A program made the translations under genes and the position numbers. 64,000 nt of DNA from Chrysomallon squamiferum (lineage: Eukaryota; Mollusca; Gastropoda; Neomphalida; Peltospiridae). This document shows, one piece after another, positions 49,789 to 61,921 of this stretch. Under the pieces are notes generated by a model. The model was not told where the DNA came from. It saw nothing but the letters and a program-made list of their open reading frames with translations, and searched no databases. The DNA is taken from positions 17,004,456 to 17,068,455 of the forward strand of contig CM022671.1 of the NCBI GenBank assembly GCA_012295275.1, in the 5' to 3' direction. Positions within the stretch are counted from its first letter, which is position 1. Every line of letters starts with the position of its first letter.

Positions 49789-50040
49789 CTCAAGTCTTTC
49801 TAAGAATTTTGATGGTAATCAGGAAAGGTTTTCTGGTAGGACTTCATCAGTTAGGCAGCATACTATAATACTAGGTCAGGGATGTCAGTAAAGAGTAATC
49901 TGAAACAAAGCCTTTTCAACCACGTTGTTCATATTGCAAAATGAATAATCATATTGTTTCAAAGTTATGCCAGAAAAAAGGATAATCAGAAAACTGTAGG
50001 TTTTGTTAGAACAATAAGTAATGTCTCAGAATGACCAGAT

Positions 50041-50245
50041 ATGTATACTCAGCAGAAATATGTTAAATATATCTCAGAGGGTACTACTTGTCGTATTCAA
50101 CCAAATAGTTATCGTCCGGGGATAATTTCCATTTTTCGAGACATTGGAGCTTGGCAGAGCCTGATTGTGAAAGATCCCGTAAGAGATCCAGAAAAATCGG
50201 CAGCAGGTCAAAATATAATCATTAAGGCAGTTGAGGGAATGTGTA
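50041..50245 (+). pseudogene. Retroviral-type aspartic protease fragment, 5' part
   Basis: The frame contains DIGAWQSLIV, a damaged form of the retropepsin active site DTGA-x-x-S-L. The reading continues into the inserted inverted-repeat element at 50246. The other part of the domain, with GVDLLLGNDL-like residues, resumes after 51138 with frame breaks. Confidence 0.55.
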
Positions 50246-51138
50246 CAGTATTCCCTCGCTATTCGCGGGGGTTACGTTCTTTACCCCCCCGCGAATAGCG
50301 AAAAACCGCGAATATTGGATGCAGTTTTAAAACGTCTATTATGAGATTATATACGGTACTAAATGCTTCCCAAACACTTTCTAAAGACACTCTTACTCAT
50401 TAATACAGTAATAATGTAGTAATATTGCATGCAGTTATGTATTTCACTAATGTAGTAATGATAATGTAAACACATTTTAATTTTGTACTGAAACAATATT
50501 TTAATCAGAAAGAAACGTAAGTACAGGAGGACAGTAACACCGCATAGCATAGTTACCCATACTGTATTACTGTACCGTAAAGTCATTTTCTATGCGTACA
50601 ACATATGTATTAGAATTGACAGAAAGTGGAACAAATTTAAAGGCAAACAGACAGATAAATACAGTACGCACAGTTCAGGTAATAATAATACAATTCAGTA
50701 ATAATATGCAATTAAAAACATTATTAATACACGGTCACAAAAAATATGCACTGTACATACAGTGTATGCATTTATAAAAAAAATACGTACTGTATTGCAA
50801 TAATAATTGAAAAAATTTGATATTGTTTGTGCTGTCACCAATAATGAATGATAATAAAATGATGATGAAATTTGCAGTGCCATACGATGATGATGATAAC
50901 ACTAATGTACAGTATGGCACAGCTTAGCTGCTGCTTTACAGCACTTTAGGTAATTATTCCTACTCTTCAGGCACTTAAGTCTCTATGACCTACAAAAACC
51001 CGGTTTACCGAGCATTTGTTTTTATGACGTTATGACGCTCGCCTGGTATACCAGCATACGATGCGATATGGTTAAGAGCCTAACCCGCGAATATGCGGGG
51101 CCGCGAATGGGGAACCGCGAATAGGTGAGGGCATACTG
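50246..51138. mobile_element. Short inverted-repeat DNA element, copy B
   Basis: The same element as 20207-20915, from CAGTATTCCCTCGCTATTCG to GGTGAGGGCATACTG, with TA flanks at 50244-50245 and 51139-51140. It interrupts the protease region of the Gypsy-like fragment, so it arrived after that insertion. It is 893 bp against 709 bp for copy A. Most of the difference is one block of about 170 bp, roughly 50834-51001. Confidence 0.87.
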
Positions 51139-51237
51139 TACTACCATTCCATTACACCAAGTTCTTCTCAATTCTCTTCTGGCTTCTGGAGAGGTGTTTG
51201 TCGGTCTCATAGATAGTTTACCGATGGGGGTGTAGAT

Positions 51238-51930
51238 TTGTTGCTGGGAAATGATCTTTCTGAGAGTTGTTGTGGTAAGAAGTGCGAACATTTACAGGTA
51301 TCAAATACTCCCATTTTAACCTGTGTTGATAAGGCAACTGAAACTTTTCCGGTCTGCGTTACTACTAGTTCTATGGCAAGGAAAATCAAATCAATGGAAA
51401 ATCCTTTAATTGATCCATGCTTGTCAAGGAAATCTGAAGGTGTAAATGAGAAAGATTTAGCTAAGATAAGAAAATGTATTCCATGTGACATGGTACTAAT
51501 GTATTTGCCAATCACTAAATCATATTAATCTGTTGAAGGTATACCATGATCGGGCTCCGATCAATCCAACGATGACTGTGGAAGGTGACCAGATGGAAAT
51601 GTCTGCTAATCAACCAGGTGAAAAGACTGACATTCGGCTGATTAACAGTGAATCTAAGTTGGACCAGAGATTACATCACCTCGCAAGTGAGAGACGAAAC
51701 GAAATAACTAAAAATGAATACGAAGTTCCCTAAATTGTTCCCTGAGACACCAAGTCTGACCGACGTCAGAACCCAGGATGTGGAAATAAAAGATGTTCTC
51801 AAACCTTCTAGGAATAAAAGAATATGTTCTGTTCAACCCCTGTAATGGCTGCAACCATTCAAGCTGGCTGTAGATGCTAATGATGTTGGTTCTGTGGAAA
51901 GAAGATCACAGTAGGATAGACCACTCGGGC
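51238..51930 (+). pseudogene. Protease end, linker and RNase H-like scraps of the Gypsy-like element
   Basis: 51238-51528 reads LLGNDLSESCCGKKCEHLQV, the C-terminal part of a retropepsin. Around 51713-51830 a segment FPKLFPETPSLTDV resembles the pre-reverse-transcriptase linker. Around 51850-51905 the residues PFKLAVDANDVGSVE resemble the RNase H F-x-L-x-x-D-A-S start. The parts are in different frames, and the reverse transcriptase core is absent. Confidence 0.5.
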
Positions 51931-52403
51931 TACGGACTTGATGATGTCTACTGATCAACCCAGGGCGAACCAGAGAAATAATATCTTACTGAAGCTGAGA
52001 CACTGATAACCTTAGTTTTTATTTTATGTAGTTGGTTATACTCGTGAAAATGAATAGTTTGTGCTCTCTCAGAAGAAGAAGAAAATCATTCATGAATGTA
52101 AGAATAACTGGTTACGTTGAACTTTAAACTTAATCCAACAGAACTAGGGACATACTCTGAGAGAAGCTGCTAGATCTAATCTTTTAGATTAGTACTGAAT
52201 ACATAAACCTCAGATTCGACAAGTTTAATTATTATGAATTTAAATTATAAACTTTGGAAATGTAATGTCAGCAGAAAGCCCTTTTTTATACTTTTGTATT
52301 ATCCATAATGATAAAAACAAATTGTATTTTTTTACGATTTGATCTAAATAGTTAGGAAATATTGCATGAACAGCTGCCAAAAATATACATAATCTTATTT
52401 GAT

Positions 52404-52421
52404 TGTGTGTGTATGTTTGTT

Positions 52422-52468
<47 letters not shown>
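52404..52468 (+). promoter_or_regulatory. GT/TA microsatellite and TATA-like promoter of copy 5
   Basis: A (GT)n run followed by (TA)n ends TATATAAGCCAATTCTCG about 48 bp before the ATG at 52515. Confidence 0.5.
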
Positions 52469-52469
<1 letters not shown>

Positions 52470-52514
52470 CCAATTCTCGTTTTATCAATGATAGGAATAC
52501 TGGACTATTCTACA

Positions 52515-53769
52515 ATGAAATTTCTCTCTGTGGCCATTTTCTCTGTGGTATGTACCAAATAGTTATATAGAAATTACTACTAAACGTAAAGTTGATTTAC
52601 TTTACTTCGTATATTGATTATTTCTAAGATAATCTGATTTTTGTTGGTATTATAAATAAATAAATAAATAAATATATAAATAAATAAAATAAATTATTAT
52701 TTATTTAACCCTTTGTGTTAATTATAATGACGTAGTATTTCAGTTTAATTTTTCTTACATTTACTTATTTATTTATTGGTAATGATTCTATTAATGTTCA
52801 GCAGTAAATACTAAACATGTAAGGATATGATTCAAAGAAAATATTTAACTCATTTCATTTATCTACCACTATTTGGTAAATGTGCCATGAATCACCTATA
52901 CGTTTTACATGCTGTTTATGGGGTGGTGCTTATAAAACATCTCTAAGTGCTGACAAGAGAAAACTAGAAAACATTTCATAGATATGATGCCGTGAACGTG
53001 TTTACAATCCATCACATTTTTTTTAAATGAATCTTCTTTTATTAATAAAATTTTAAAATTCTATGAAATATAATATATTATATTTCGTACAGTTCTTTAC
53101 GTTGCGGTTTTATAAACTTTTGAAATGTTTTATATTATTTAACTATTTAATTTTTACATTAAGGATTTTCATACTGCTTTCTGATACCCAATAACTGATC
53201 TGAGTTTCATGCAGGACATTGTTAAATATTGATTCATTCATTCTGATAAAAGTAAACGATAAATATGGAGCAGTTATACACCAATGTTATGTAGTGTTTA
53301 AAATATATCGTGCTATCTGTGTACTTACAGAATCAGGATTCGTTTCTTAATGTCATTCTGTGAAAAAACGATAGGTTCAGCACCATCTAATGTTTAATGT
53401 AATCTACTGATTTAGCATCTAATAATTTTTGATGCAAACAATCTAATAATATTCAGTATGTTTATGTGTCGAAATAAATACTTTTTCAATCATTTGAAGG
53501 CGATTACTCTAGACATCACAGTAAAAAGATCATATGAAAGATTCGTAAGTGTTGGAGATTTGTGTGAATACGAATCTGACTGTGGTGAAGGTTACTGCTG
53601 TGTAAGGAATAGTGATGCAGCTGGAAGGTGTCAGAAGTTACTCACGGAGAATCAATGGTGTGGCTTAAAGGACGTCTGCGCATGCGGTCCTGACTTAGAA
53701 TGTAAGGAACATCGATATCAATATGGATTTCGAGTCATTTACTTATGTAAGCCCTCATATGTCGGATGA
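52515..53769 (+). CDS. Secreted ten-cysteine protein, prokineticin-like (copy 5)
   Basis: Exon 1 is 52515-52547 (MKFLSVAIFSV, GTATGT donor). Exon 2 is 53500-53769, after CATTTGAAG. Phase 0, about 100 residues. Signal peptide, AITLDITV, KR, then C-x5-C-G-x3-CC, GRC, QWC, VCAC-x4-LEC and a final LC. The usual CPC is CAC here. The segment before the last cysteine is longer and aromatic (HRYQYGFRVIYLC). Its introns and flanks are nearly identical to copies 6 and 7, but the mature part is very different from copy 7. AATAAA follows in the 3' flank at about 53857. Confidence 0.8.
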
Positions 53770-53779
53770 ACCTCTCAAT

Positions 53780-55343
53780 AGAGATGATCAGAAAATCCCA
53801 GTCTCAGTGAGTTGAAAATCTCACTTTCTGGTTTAAATAATATAATTTAAATGACAATAAATATTTGCAGCATTTATAAGATTGTCTGTTTTTAGTGCTA
53901 AAATATTTTTATTTCTGTGTAGAGTAAAACTACAGTGAAATACTTTGGTTTATATTAATTAATCATTCTTTATTATTCTAACATTTAACTGACTTAATAA
54001 TAGTGATCAGTCCATCATGAATCTTTATTACAATCTATAACAACATTGTAGTTTACTGTTTAGATTATGTTATTATTTTTAAAATAGATTTCGAACTCAT
54101 ACATTTTATAGATATAGACGCGTGTGTGTGTGTATACATATATATATATATATATATATTCATACATACATAAATACGGAGAGCATTTGTTTCGATTTTT
54201 AAAATAATTGTAATATATAAAGATAGAAAATTAATCATAAATACTAATATAATAATTCATAACCCTTTCAATAAACCCTGACATTACACACACTGATGCA
54301 CATAAAAATAGATTGATGTGGTTGTGACCTCATTGTTTAATCGGCAATGTTCCGTGTAGTTTGTGTGTGAAACTGATTACGAAACTTTGGAGATACGGGA
54401 TTGTTTATGTATGGCTAGAAAGTGCCATATGAGAAACAGTCAATGTTAGCTAAATGATTATGAAAATTGTTTAATCTTACCGGAAACATGTGAATAGGAA
54501 GCATTGCTTTATTTGGTAGGTAAAAAGAAACTTCTCTAAAGAAAATCTTGTCCATGATTATGCACACTTTATTATATATATAATAAAAATACTGATGTGT
54601 TGATTTTAAGATTTATTATCTCCGAACATGAACAAACCTAACCCAACTGTTTTCTCTACTTAGTTTACAGTGCAAGTGAAATATCACAGTGCTTTCATTT
54701 TGATTGATAAGTGTTTCATTGTTTGATTGATAAGGGTTGTTTGGTCATGTGATATCATTGTTTATTCTGAATGTGACAGTAGAAAGGAAAACGGAATATA
54801 TAATTGAAAAAAATTAATTAAAACAATAATGAAAAAATAAAAATGAAAATAAAAAATAAAATGAAATTAAAAATAATTAAATTAGAAATGATAACAGCAG
54901 ACTGCAGATAAGTACATTTTATAATTAATTTTTTTCATTTTGTTCACGTCTTTCGTTTTAATTTGTTGGAAAGGGTCTGCTAATACATTACTACATACTT
55001 TGCTACAGAGAGGTTATTAATTTATCCTACGTTTTAAAAAAGAACAATAAAATATTTTGATTTTTTTGTTAATGTACTTTCTTAATACAAGTGGCAGATG
55101 GGCGGCAGCTTTGAATTTTTTTTTTTTTAATTACATTCGTAAGTCTGGAAAATAGATGAAATCATTTTAATTATATTGAAAGATCCCACTTTCGTAATGT
55201 ATTTTTCAATTCACTTACTAAATATCTATTCTCCATTTTGGAACGTAATATTTTTTAAACTTTCTTTTCATTTAGAATGAATTAGTATCAGCTTAAAAGT
55301 ATGATATTTTATAAGAAAATAAAATGTCATAATAATAATAATG

Positions 55344-55427
<84 letters not shown>

Positions 55428-55770
55428 TCCGTAAAAATAAAAGTACAAATATGAATGACATTTATTAAACTAAGTAGAATGAAATTGATGAATAAATCAA
55501 AAGTATAAAATTTAAAACGTTCTCAAGAACCAAGGTAATATTAAAACAACAATAGTTTATAAGAACAGATTACAGGTAGCAGGCCTTTTATCGGGCCCAG
55601 ATTTACAAAGTAAAAACTCTCTGTCTAATTATGTTTCTAGAGCGAAGCAAGATTCTAAATGTTTCCTTTAATACTGCAGAGAAAGTAACTAAAATGTATT
55701 TCATAAAATCCTCTTAAAAATGTTGCTGGATAGATTTAAATCCAAGCATCATGGCGAGCATTCAAGATCA
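53780..55770 (+). repeat. Duplicated spacer, unit 2
   Basis: Same landmarks as 44320-46540, ending in a truncated form of the CAAACTTC block (about 55650-55760). Confidence 0.8.
55329..55427. repeat. Compound (AAT)n-(AGT)n microsatellite
   Basis: About 19 AAT units followed by about 14 AGT units. The paralogous repeats at 46044 and 60846 have AAT only. Confidence 0.95.
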
Positions 55771-55916
55771 AGATAGAAATCTTTGTTTTGACTTATTTTT
55801 CTCTGATGTACAAAGTAACTGTCATTTTCTGTACGCAAATAATTAGGTGAAACGATATCGGAATGTAAATGTTGTTAACAATGGATTGTCTCCCTGTAAT
55901 TGAAAGAGGACTTGTA

Positions 55917-56576
55917 CAGCCATGTTTTACGAGCTGTCCGAGTTACTAGCACTCGGCCGGTCTATTTTTCGCTTTCAGTTGCGAGCCAAAATCCGAGTTA
56001 CGAGCGACCTTCAGATATGCCGCCGGATATGGTGCATCGTTGAAGTATCTCTGTTGTTTTGTGCTCGCGTTTTGTGCACTATTTTGCCAAATTTCTTATT
56101 TCTGACAATGGATCGTAAGAAAATGAGAAGAAAGGAGAGTGCTGAGAAGAAGAAGCGGACGATGTCCTTTGAATTAAAGCTTGAAATCATAGAGAAACAT
56201 GAACAAGATGGGAATGCAGTAATTTGGCTAGGAAGTACGATCGTATACTTCTACGATATGTAACGCCGAAGGAGTCGATAAAGGCTATAACTCCAGCCAA
56301 AGGCATTCAAATAATTTGTCTGATCTCCAACATAAATACACTTTACAAAACCAAATTTATTTCTTGAAATTCTTTTTTATTTTGTTCTTATACAGTATTT
56401 ATATTTTTCTTATTTAAGAACACGTTACAAAAAAAAAGAGGTTAAAATAAAGGGGAGGGGTTTGAGGGCTTTAACGGATTAATGTTATTTCAATTAATTT
56501 CAGTTGGGCATTGATTTGATATAGGAGCACACTGAGTTACGAGCTCGGTCACGGAACGAATTAAACTCGTAAGTTG
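55917..56576 (+). mobile_element. Tigger/pogo-like element, copy 3
   Basis: Starts at TA with CAGCCATGTTTTACGAGC and ends GAATTAAACTCGTAAGT next to TATATTATT. The outer part of the 3' inverted repeat is lost. It lies at the same site in the duplicated unit as copy 2. Confidence 0.72.
56107..56263 (+). pseudogene. Truncated Tigger-type transposase N-terminus
   Basis: MDRKKMRRKESAEKKKRTMS and FELKLEIIEKHEQDG form the best-preserved CENP-B/Psq helix-turn-helix start among the three copies. It is cut short after about 50 residues, with no catalytic domain. The open frame begins upstream at 55922, but the homologous protein starts at 56107. Confidence 0.75.
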
Positions 56577-56699
56577 TATATTATTATTATTAATGAATAG
56601 ACGTGATCATCATTATTCTTTTTTCTTTTTTCTTAGGATTTAAAACAATATTTATTACTTCTTCACTCAAATTAATATTGTTTGTAAATATTCGTAAGG

Positions 56700-56922
56700 A
56701 AAAAGGTTTTAAATAATTGTACATTGTATTTAAATAATTGTACATAGTATTTAAATAATTGTACGTTGTATTTATATAATTGTACATTGTATTTAAATAA
56801 TTGTACGTTGTATTTAAACGATTGTGTATTGTATTTAAATAATTGAACGTTGTATTTATATAATTGTACATTGTATTTAAATAATTGTACATTGTACTTA
56901 AATAATTGTACGTTGTATTTAG
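56700..56922. repeat. 21-bp minisatellite, expanded copy
   Basis: About ten units of TAATTGTACATTGTATTTAAA with CGTTG variants. On the minus strand this gives a repeating NYLNTMY-type heptapeptide, which is an artefact of a unit length divisible by three. Confidence 0.92.
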
Positions 56923-57052
56923 TGTCGTAGCTGATAGGTCAACAGGGGAGCGACCGTTCCCGGCGAACCGATTTTTCAAAACTTGCACTGATTCAACAAT
57001 ATTTTATAACACTTTAATTCACTTGTGCGATAGAAGTCGAATCTCTGGGACC

Positions 57053-57237
57053 TACACAGACACACACACATAAACACAAATATATATACACGCACACGCG
57101 CACACCTATATATTTATAGACATATGAATTTACACACACACACATATATATACATACAGATATAACCTGGCACAGACGCAAGTATACACACAGAGACACG
57201 CACATACCCATGCATACAGACACACAAACACACATAT
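57053..57237. repeat. CA/TA simple repeat
   Basis: Paralogue of the CA-rich repeats at 41443 and 48656, beside GATAGAAGTCGAATCTCTGG. Confidence 0.88.
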
Positions 57238-58035
57238 GCTATATATTTCTGTGCCTCTCTCTCTGTTTTACAGTTTTGCAAGTCATTTTGTTCATACCAT
57301 CCGGAAAAATACAGCGAAAAAAATGTTTCCTTTGCTTTTCAAATCGTCTTCTAGTTGATGTTTGAAAGATCTGCGATATCTCTAAGTTAGTGCACAACGT
57401 GACGAGTATGAAACAGTCTTTGAAGTTCGACATTCGTTTGAAAACGCGTCAGCTGCAGGTGAAACCGGTTTGTCAACACACAGGTACTAATCGGCGAGTC
57501 AAACTGATTTGGTATTATTCTTGTACACAAAAATAATAGTTGCTTATACTCAAGAAAATGAATACTTTGTGCTTTCTCAGAGAAAGAAGAAAAAAAAAAG
57601 CTAAAATTCATGAATGTAATAACAACTGATTACACGGTCCTTTAACCGTTATCCATTTATTATATTTTTATTGAATAATTAATATGAACATAACTAGGGA
57701 CATACTCTGAGAGAAGCTGAGAGATCTAATCTTTTAGATTAGTACTGAATACATAAACCTCAGATTCGACAAGTTTAATTATTATGAATTTAAATTATAA
57801 ACTTTGGAAATGTAATGTCAGCAGAAAGCACTTTGTAGATACTTTTTTTATTATCCATAATGATATAAAATTTTGAATTCTTTTACGATTTGATATAAAT
57901 GGTTAGGAAATATTGCATGAACAGCTGCTAAAAATATACATAATCTATTTTGATCGTGTGTGAGTCTGTGTGTGTGTATGTATATTCAAGCCACTTCTAA
58001 TTTAATCAGCGATAGAAATACTGGAATATTCTATA

Positions 58036-59174
58036 ATGAAATTTCTCTCTGTGGCCATTTTCTCTGTGGTATGTACCAAATAGTTATATAGAAATTACTA
58101 CTAAACGTAAAGTTTATTTACTTTATTTCGTATATTGATTATTTTTAAGTTAATCTGATTTTTGTTGGTATTATAAATATTATTTATTTAAACCATTGTG
58201 TTAATTATAATGACATGTAATCTTTCAATTTGATTTTTCTTACATTTAATTATTGGTGATGATTCTATTAATGTTGAATAGTAAATACTAAACATGTAAG
58301 AATACGATTCAAAGAAAATATTTAACTCATTTCATTTATCTACCACTGTACAATATTTAATAAATCTGTCATGAAACACCTACAAGTTTCACATGCTGTT
58401 TATAGAGTGGTGCTTATAAAACATCTCTAAGTGCTGACAAGAGTAAACTAGGAAACATTTCATAGATATGATGTCGTGAAACTGTTTACAATCCAACCAA
58501 TTTTTTTAACCTGTTTTATAAACTTTTGAAGTTTTTATATTATTTAACTCTTTAATTTTACATTAATGATTTTCATACTGCTTTTTGATACCCAATAACT
58601 GATCTGAGTTTCATGCAGGACATTGTTAAATATGCATTCATTCATTCTGATAAAAGTAAACGATAAATATGGTGCAGTTATACACCAATGTTATGTTGTG
58701 TTTAAAATATATCGTGCTATCTGTGTACTTACAGAATCAGGATTCGTTTCTTAATGTCATTCTGTGAAAAAACGATAGGTTCAGCACCATCTAATGTTTA
58801 ATGTAATCTACTGGTTTAGCATCTAATAATTTTTGATGCAAACAATCTAATAATATTCAGTGTGTCTATGTGTCTAAACAAATACTTTTTCATTCCATTG
58901 AAGGCGATTACTCTAGACATCACAGTAAAAAAGATCATATGAAAGAGTCGTAAGTGCTGGAGATGCGTGTTTACACGAATCTGACTGTGGTGAAGGTTAC
59001 TGCTGTGTAAGGAATAGTGATACAGCTGGAAGGTGTCAGAGGTTACTCACGGAGAATCAATGGTGTGGCATAAAGGACGTCTGCGCATGCGAGCCTGACT
59101 TAGAATGTAAGGACCATCGATATCAATATGGATTTCGAGTCATTTACTTATGTAAGCCCTCACATCTCGGATGA
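58036..59174 (+). pseudogene. Frameshifted cysteine-rich gene (copy 6)
   Basis: Exon 1 is 58036-58068 (MKFLSVAIFSV, intact donor) and exon 2 is 58904-59174. Exon 2 closely matches copy 5, but an A run before GATCATATGAAAGAG is one base longer (GTAAAAAAGATC), so translation runs into a TGA a few codons after the signal region. All ten cysteine codons and the terminal stop remain in the shifted frame with no other damage, so this is either a very young pseudogene or an assembly error in a homopolymer. Confidence 0.75.
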
Positions 59175-59239
59175 ACCTCTCAATAGAGATGATCAGAAAA
59201 TCCCAGTCTCAGTGAGTTGAAAATCTCACTTTCTGGTTT

Positions 59240-59320
59240 AAGGCGAGATCGATTGTGTCATTTTTACACATGTAAGCTCCCAATGACAATCAGTTGAAAA
59301 TCTCACTTTCTGGTTTAAAC
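59240..59320 (+). pseudogene. Remnant of another family member's 3' end behind copy 6
   Basis: AGGCGAGATCGATTGTGTCA ... ACATGTAAGCTCCCAATGAC matches the last codons and 3' flank of copy 7 (from about 63013). It sits only about 65 bp after the stop of copy 6, and CAGTTGAAAATCTCACTTTC is then repeated. This is a recombination scar between family members. Confidence 0.7.
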
Positions 59321-59604
59321 AATATAATTTAAATGACAATAAATATTTGCAGCATTTATAAGATTGTCTGTTTTTAGTGCTAAAATATTTTTATTTCTGT
59401 GTAGTGTAAAACTACAGTGAAATACTTTGGTTTATATTAATTAATCATTCTTTATTATTCTAACATTTAACTGACTTAATAATAGTGATCAGTCCATCGT
59501 GAATCTTTATTACAATCTATAACAACATTCTAGTTTACTGAGTAGATTATGTTATTATTTTTAATATAGATTTTGAACTCATACATTTTATATACATATA
59601 TATA

Positions 59605-59679
<75 letters not shown>

Positions 59680-60844
59680 TCATACATACATAAATACGGA
59701 GAGCATTTGTTTCGATTTTTAAAATAATAATTTTAAATATAAAGATAGAAAATTAATCATAAATACTAATATAATAATTCATAATCCTTTCAATACACCT
59801 GACATTACACACACTGATGCACATAAAAATAGATAGATGTGGTTGTGGCCTCATTGTTTAATCGGCAATGTTTCGTGTAGTTTGTGTGTGAAATTCATTA
59901 GAAAACTTTGGAGATACGGGATTGTTTATGCATGGCTAGAAAGTGCCATACGAGAAACAGTCAATTTTAGCTAAATGGTTATGAAATTGTTTAATCTTAC
60001 TGCAAACATGCGAATAGGAAGCATTGCTTTATTTGTTAGGTAAAAAGAAACTTCTCTAAAGAAAATCTTGTCCATGATTATGCACACTTTATTATATATA
60101 TAATAAAAATACTGATGTGTTGATTTTAAGATTTATTATCTCCGAACATGAACAAACCTAACGCAGCTGTTTTCTCTACTTAGTTTACAGTGCAGGTGAA
60201 ATATGACAGTGCTTTCATTTTGATTGATAAGTGTTTCGTTGTTTGATTGATAAGGGTTGTTTGGTCATGTGATATCATTGTTTATTCTGAGTGTGACAGT
60301 CGAAAGGAAAACGGATTATATAATTGAAAAAAATTAATTAAAAAAATAATGAAAAAATAAAAATGAAAAGAAAAAATAAAATGAAAAGAAAAATAATTAA
60401 ATTAGAAATGATGACAGCAGACTGCAGATAAATACATTTTATAATTAATTTTTTTTATTTTGTTCACATCTTTCGTTTTAATTTGTTGGAAAGGGTCTGC
60501 TAATACATTGCTACTTTGTTTGCTGCAGAGAGGTTATTAATTTATCCTACGTTTAAAAAAAATAATAATAAAATATTTTGACTTCTTTCTTTATTGTACT
60601 TTCTTAATACAAGTGGCAGATGGGCGGAAGCTTTGAATTTTTCTCTTTTTTTCTTCTGGTCTTGGTTTTAATTACATTCGTAAGTCTGGAAATCATTTTA
60701 ATTATACTAAAAGATCCAACCACTTTCGTAATGTATTTTTCAATTCACTTACTAAATATCTATTCAGCATTTTGGAACATAATTTATTTTAATCAATATC
60801 ATTGACGTTACCAGCTTAAAAGTATTATATTTCATAACAATTAA

Positions 60845-60845
<1 letters not shown>

Positions 60846-60902
<57 letters not shown>
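60846..60902. repeat. (AAT)n microsatellite
   Basis: About nineteen units. Confidence 0.95.
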
Positions 60903-60928
<26 letters not shown>

Positions 60929-61787
60929 AAACATAAATTAGAATGGTATTTATTAAACGAAGTAGAATGCACTTTATGAATAAATTAAAAGTATGAAATT
61001 TAAAACGTCCTCAACAACCAAAGAAATATTAAAACAATAAAAGTTTATAGGAACAGATGAGAAGTACCAGGCCATTTATTCAGGACAAATGTACAAAGTT
61101 AAAACTCTCTGTCTAAGTATGTTTCTAGAGTGATGCAAACTTCTAAACGATTACATCAGTACTGCAGAGGAAATAACTCACATGTAATTCAGAAAATCCT
61201 GTTAAAAATGTTGCTGGATAGATTTAAAGCCAAACAGCGTGGCGAGCTGCACTTGTCAAATTTTTAAAAAAATGTGTTAACCTATCTACTGACTCGTCAG
61301 CTTCAACTGAAAGGTTTGTCACTGTGGGAAATTGTAGTCAATGTTTCTCATAAAAAAACCCGCAAACCTAATTACTTGCAAATTGAAAATTTACAATTTG
61401 AAAAAAAGTATCAAAAATTGAAAAATGATTGAACAAAAATAAAAAAATTGGAAAAAAAAAATTTAAAAGAAGAAAAAATTATAACATTCATGAATGTTAC
61501 GTTGAACTTTAAACTTAATCCATTTATTATTTTTTTGTTGAATAACTAATATGAACATAACATACTCTGAGAGAAGCTGCTAGATCTAATCTTTTAGATT
61601 AGTACTGAATACATAAACCTTACATTCGATAAGTTTAATTATTATGAATTTAAATTATAAACTTTGGAAATGTAATGTCAGCAGAAAGCACTTTTTTGAT
61701 ACTTTTGTGTTATCCATAATGATAAAAAAAATCTAAATAGCAAATATTGCATGAACAGCTGCTAAAAATATATATAATCGTATTTGA

Positions 61788-61850
<63 letters not shown>

Positions 61851-61873
61851 ATTGTGTATGTGTGTATATATAG
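61788..61873 (+). promoter_or_regulatory. (GT)n microsatellite and TATA-like promoter of copy 7
   Basis: A GT run of about 60 bp leads into TGTGTATATATAGAAGCC, and the ATG follows about 50 bp after the TATA. The AATTCTGGTTTTATCAATGA stretch between TATA and ATG is conserved among copies and may include the transcription start. Confidence 0.55.
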
Positions 61874-61921
61874 AAGCCAATTCTGGTTTTATCAATGATA
61901 GGAATACTGGAATATTCTACA

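Larger units (their letters stand above)
48960..52012 (+). mobile_element. Gypsy-like retrotransposon fragment
   Basis: The paralogous units are colinear up to about 48950 and again after about 52015, so this stretch is an insertion of about 3 kb. It carries gag-like, zinc-knuckle-like, protease-like and pre-RT or RNase H-like scraps in order, with frameshifts and stops. Most of the reverse transcriptase region is missing. I could not define LTRs. A separate inverted-repeat element (50246-51138) is inserted in the protease region. It is a dead, internally deleted copy. Confidence 0.6.
59180..61390 (+). repeat. Duplicated spacer, unit 3
   Basis: Same ordered landmarks as units 1 and 2, including the GT/TA microsatellites at about 59605-59680, the AAT repeat at 60846-60902 and the CAAACTTC block at about 61130-61345. 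Confidence 0.8.
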
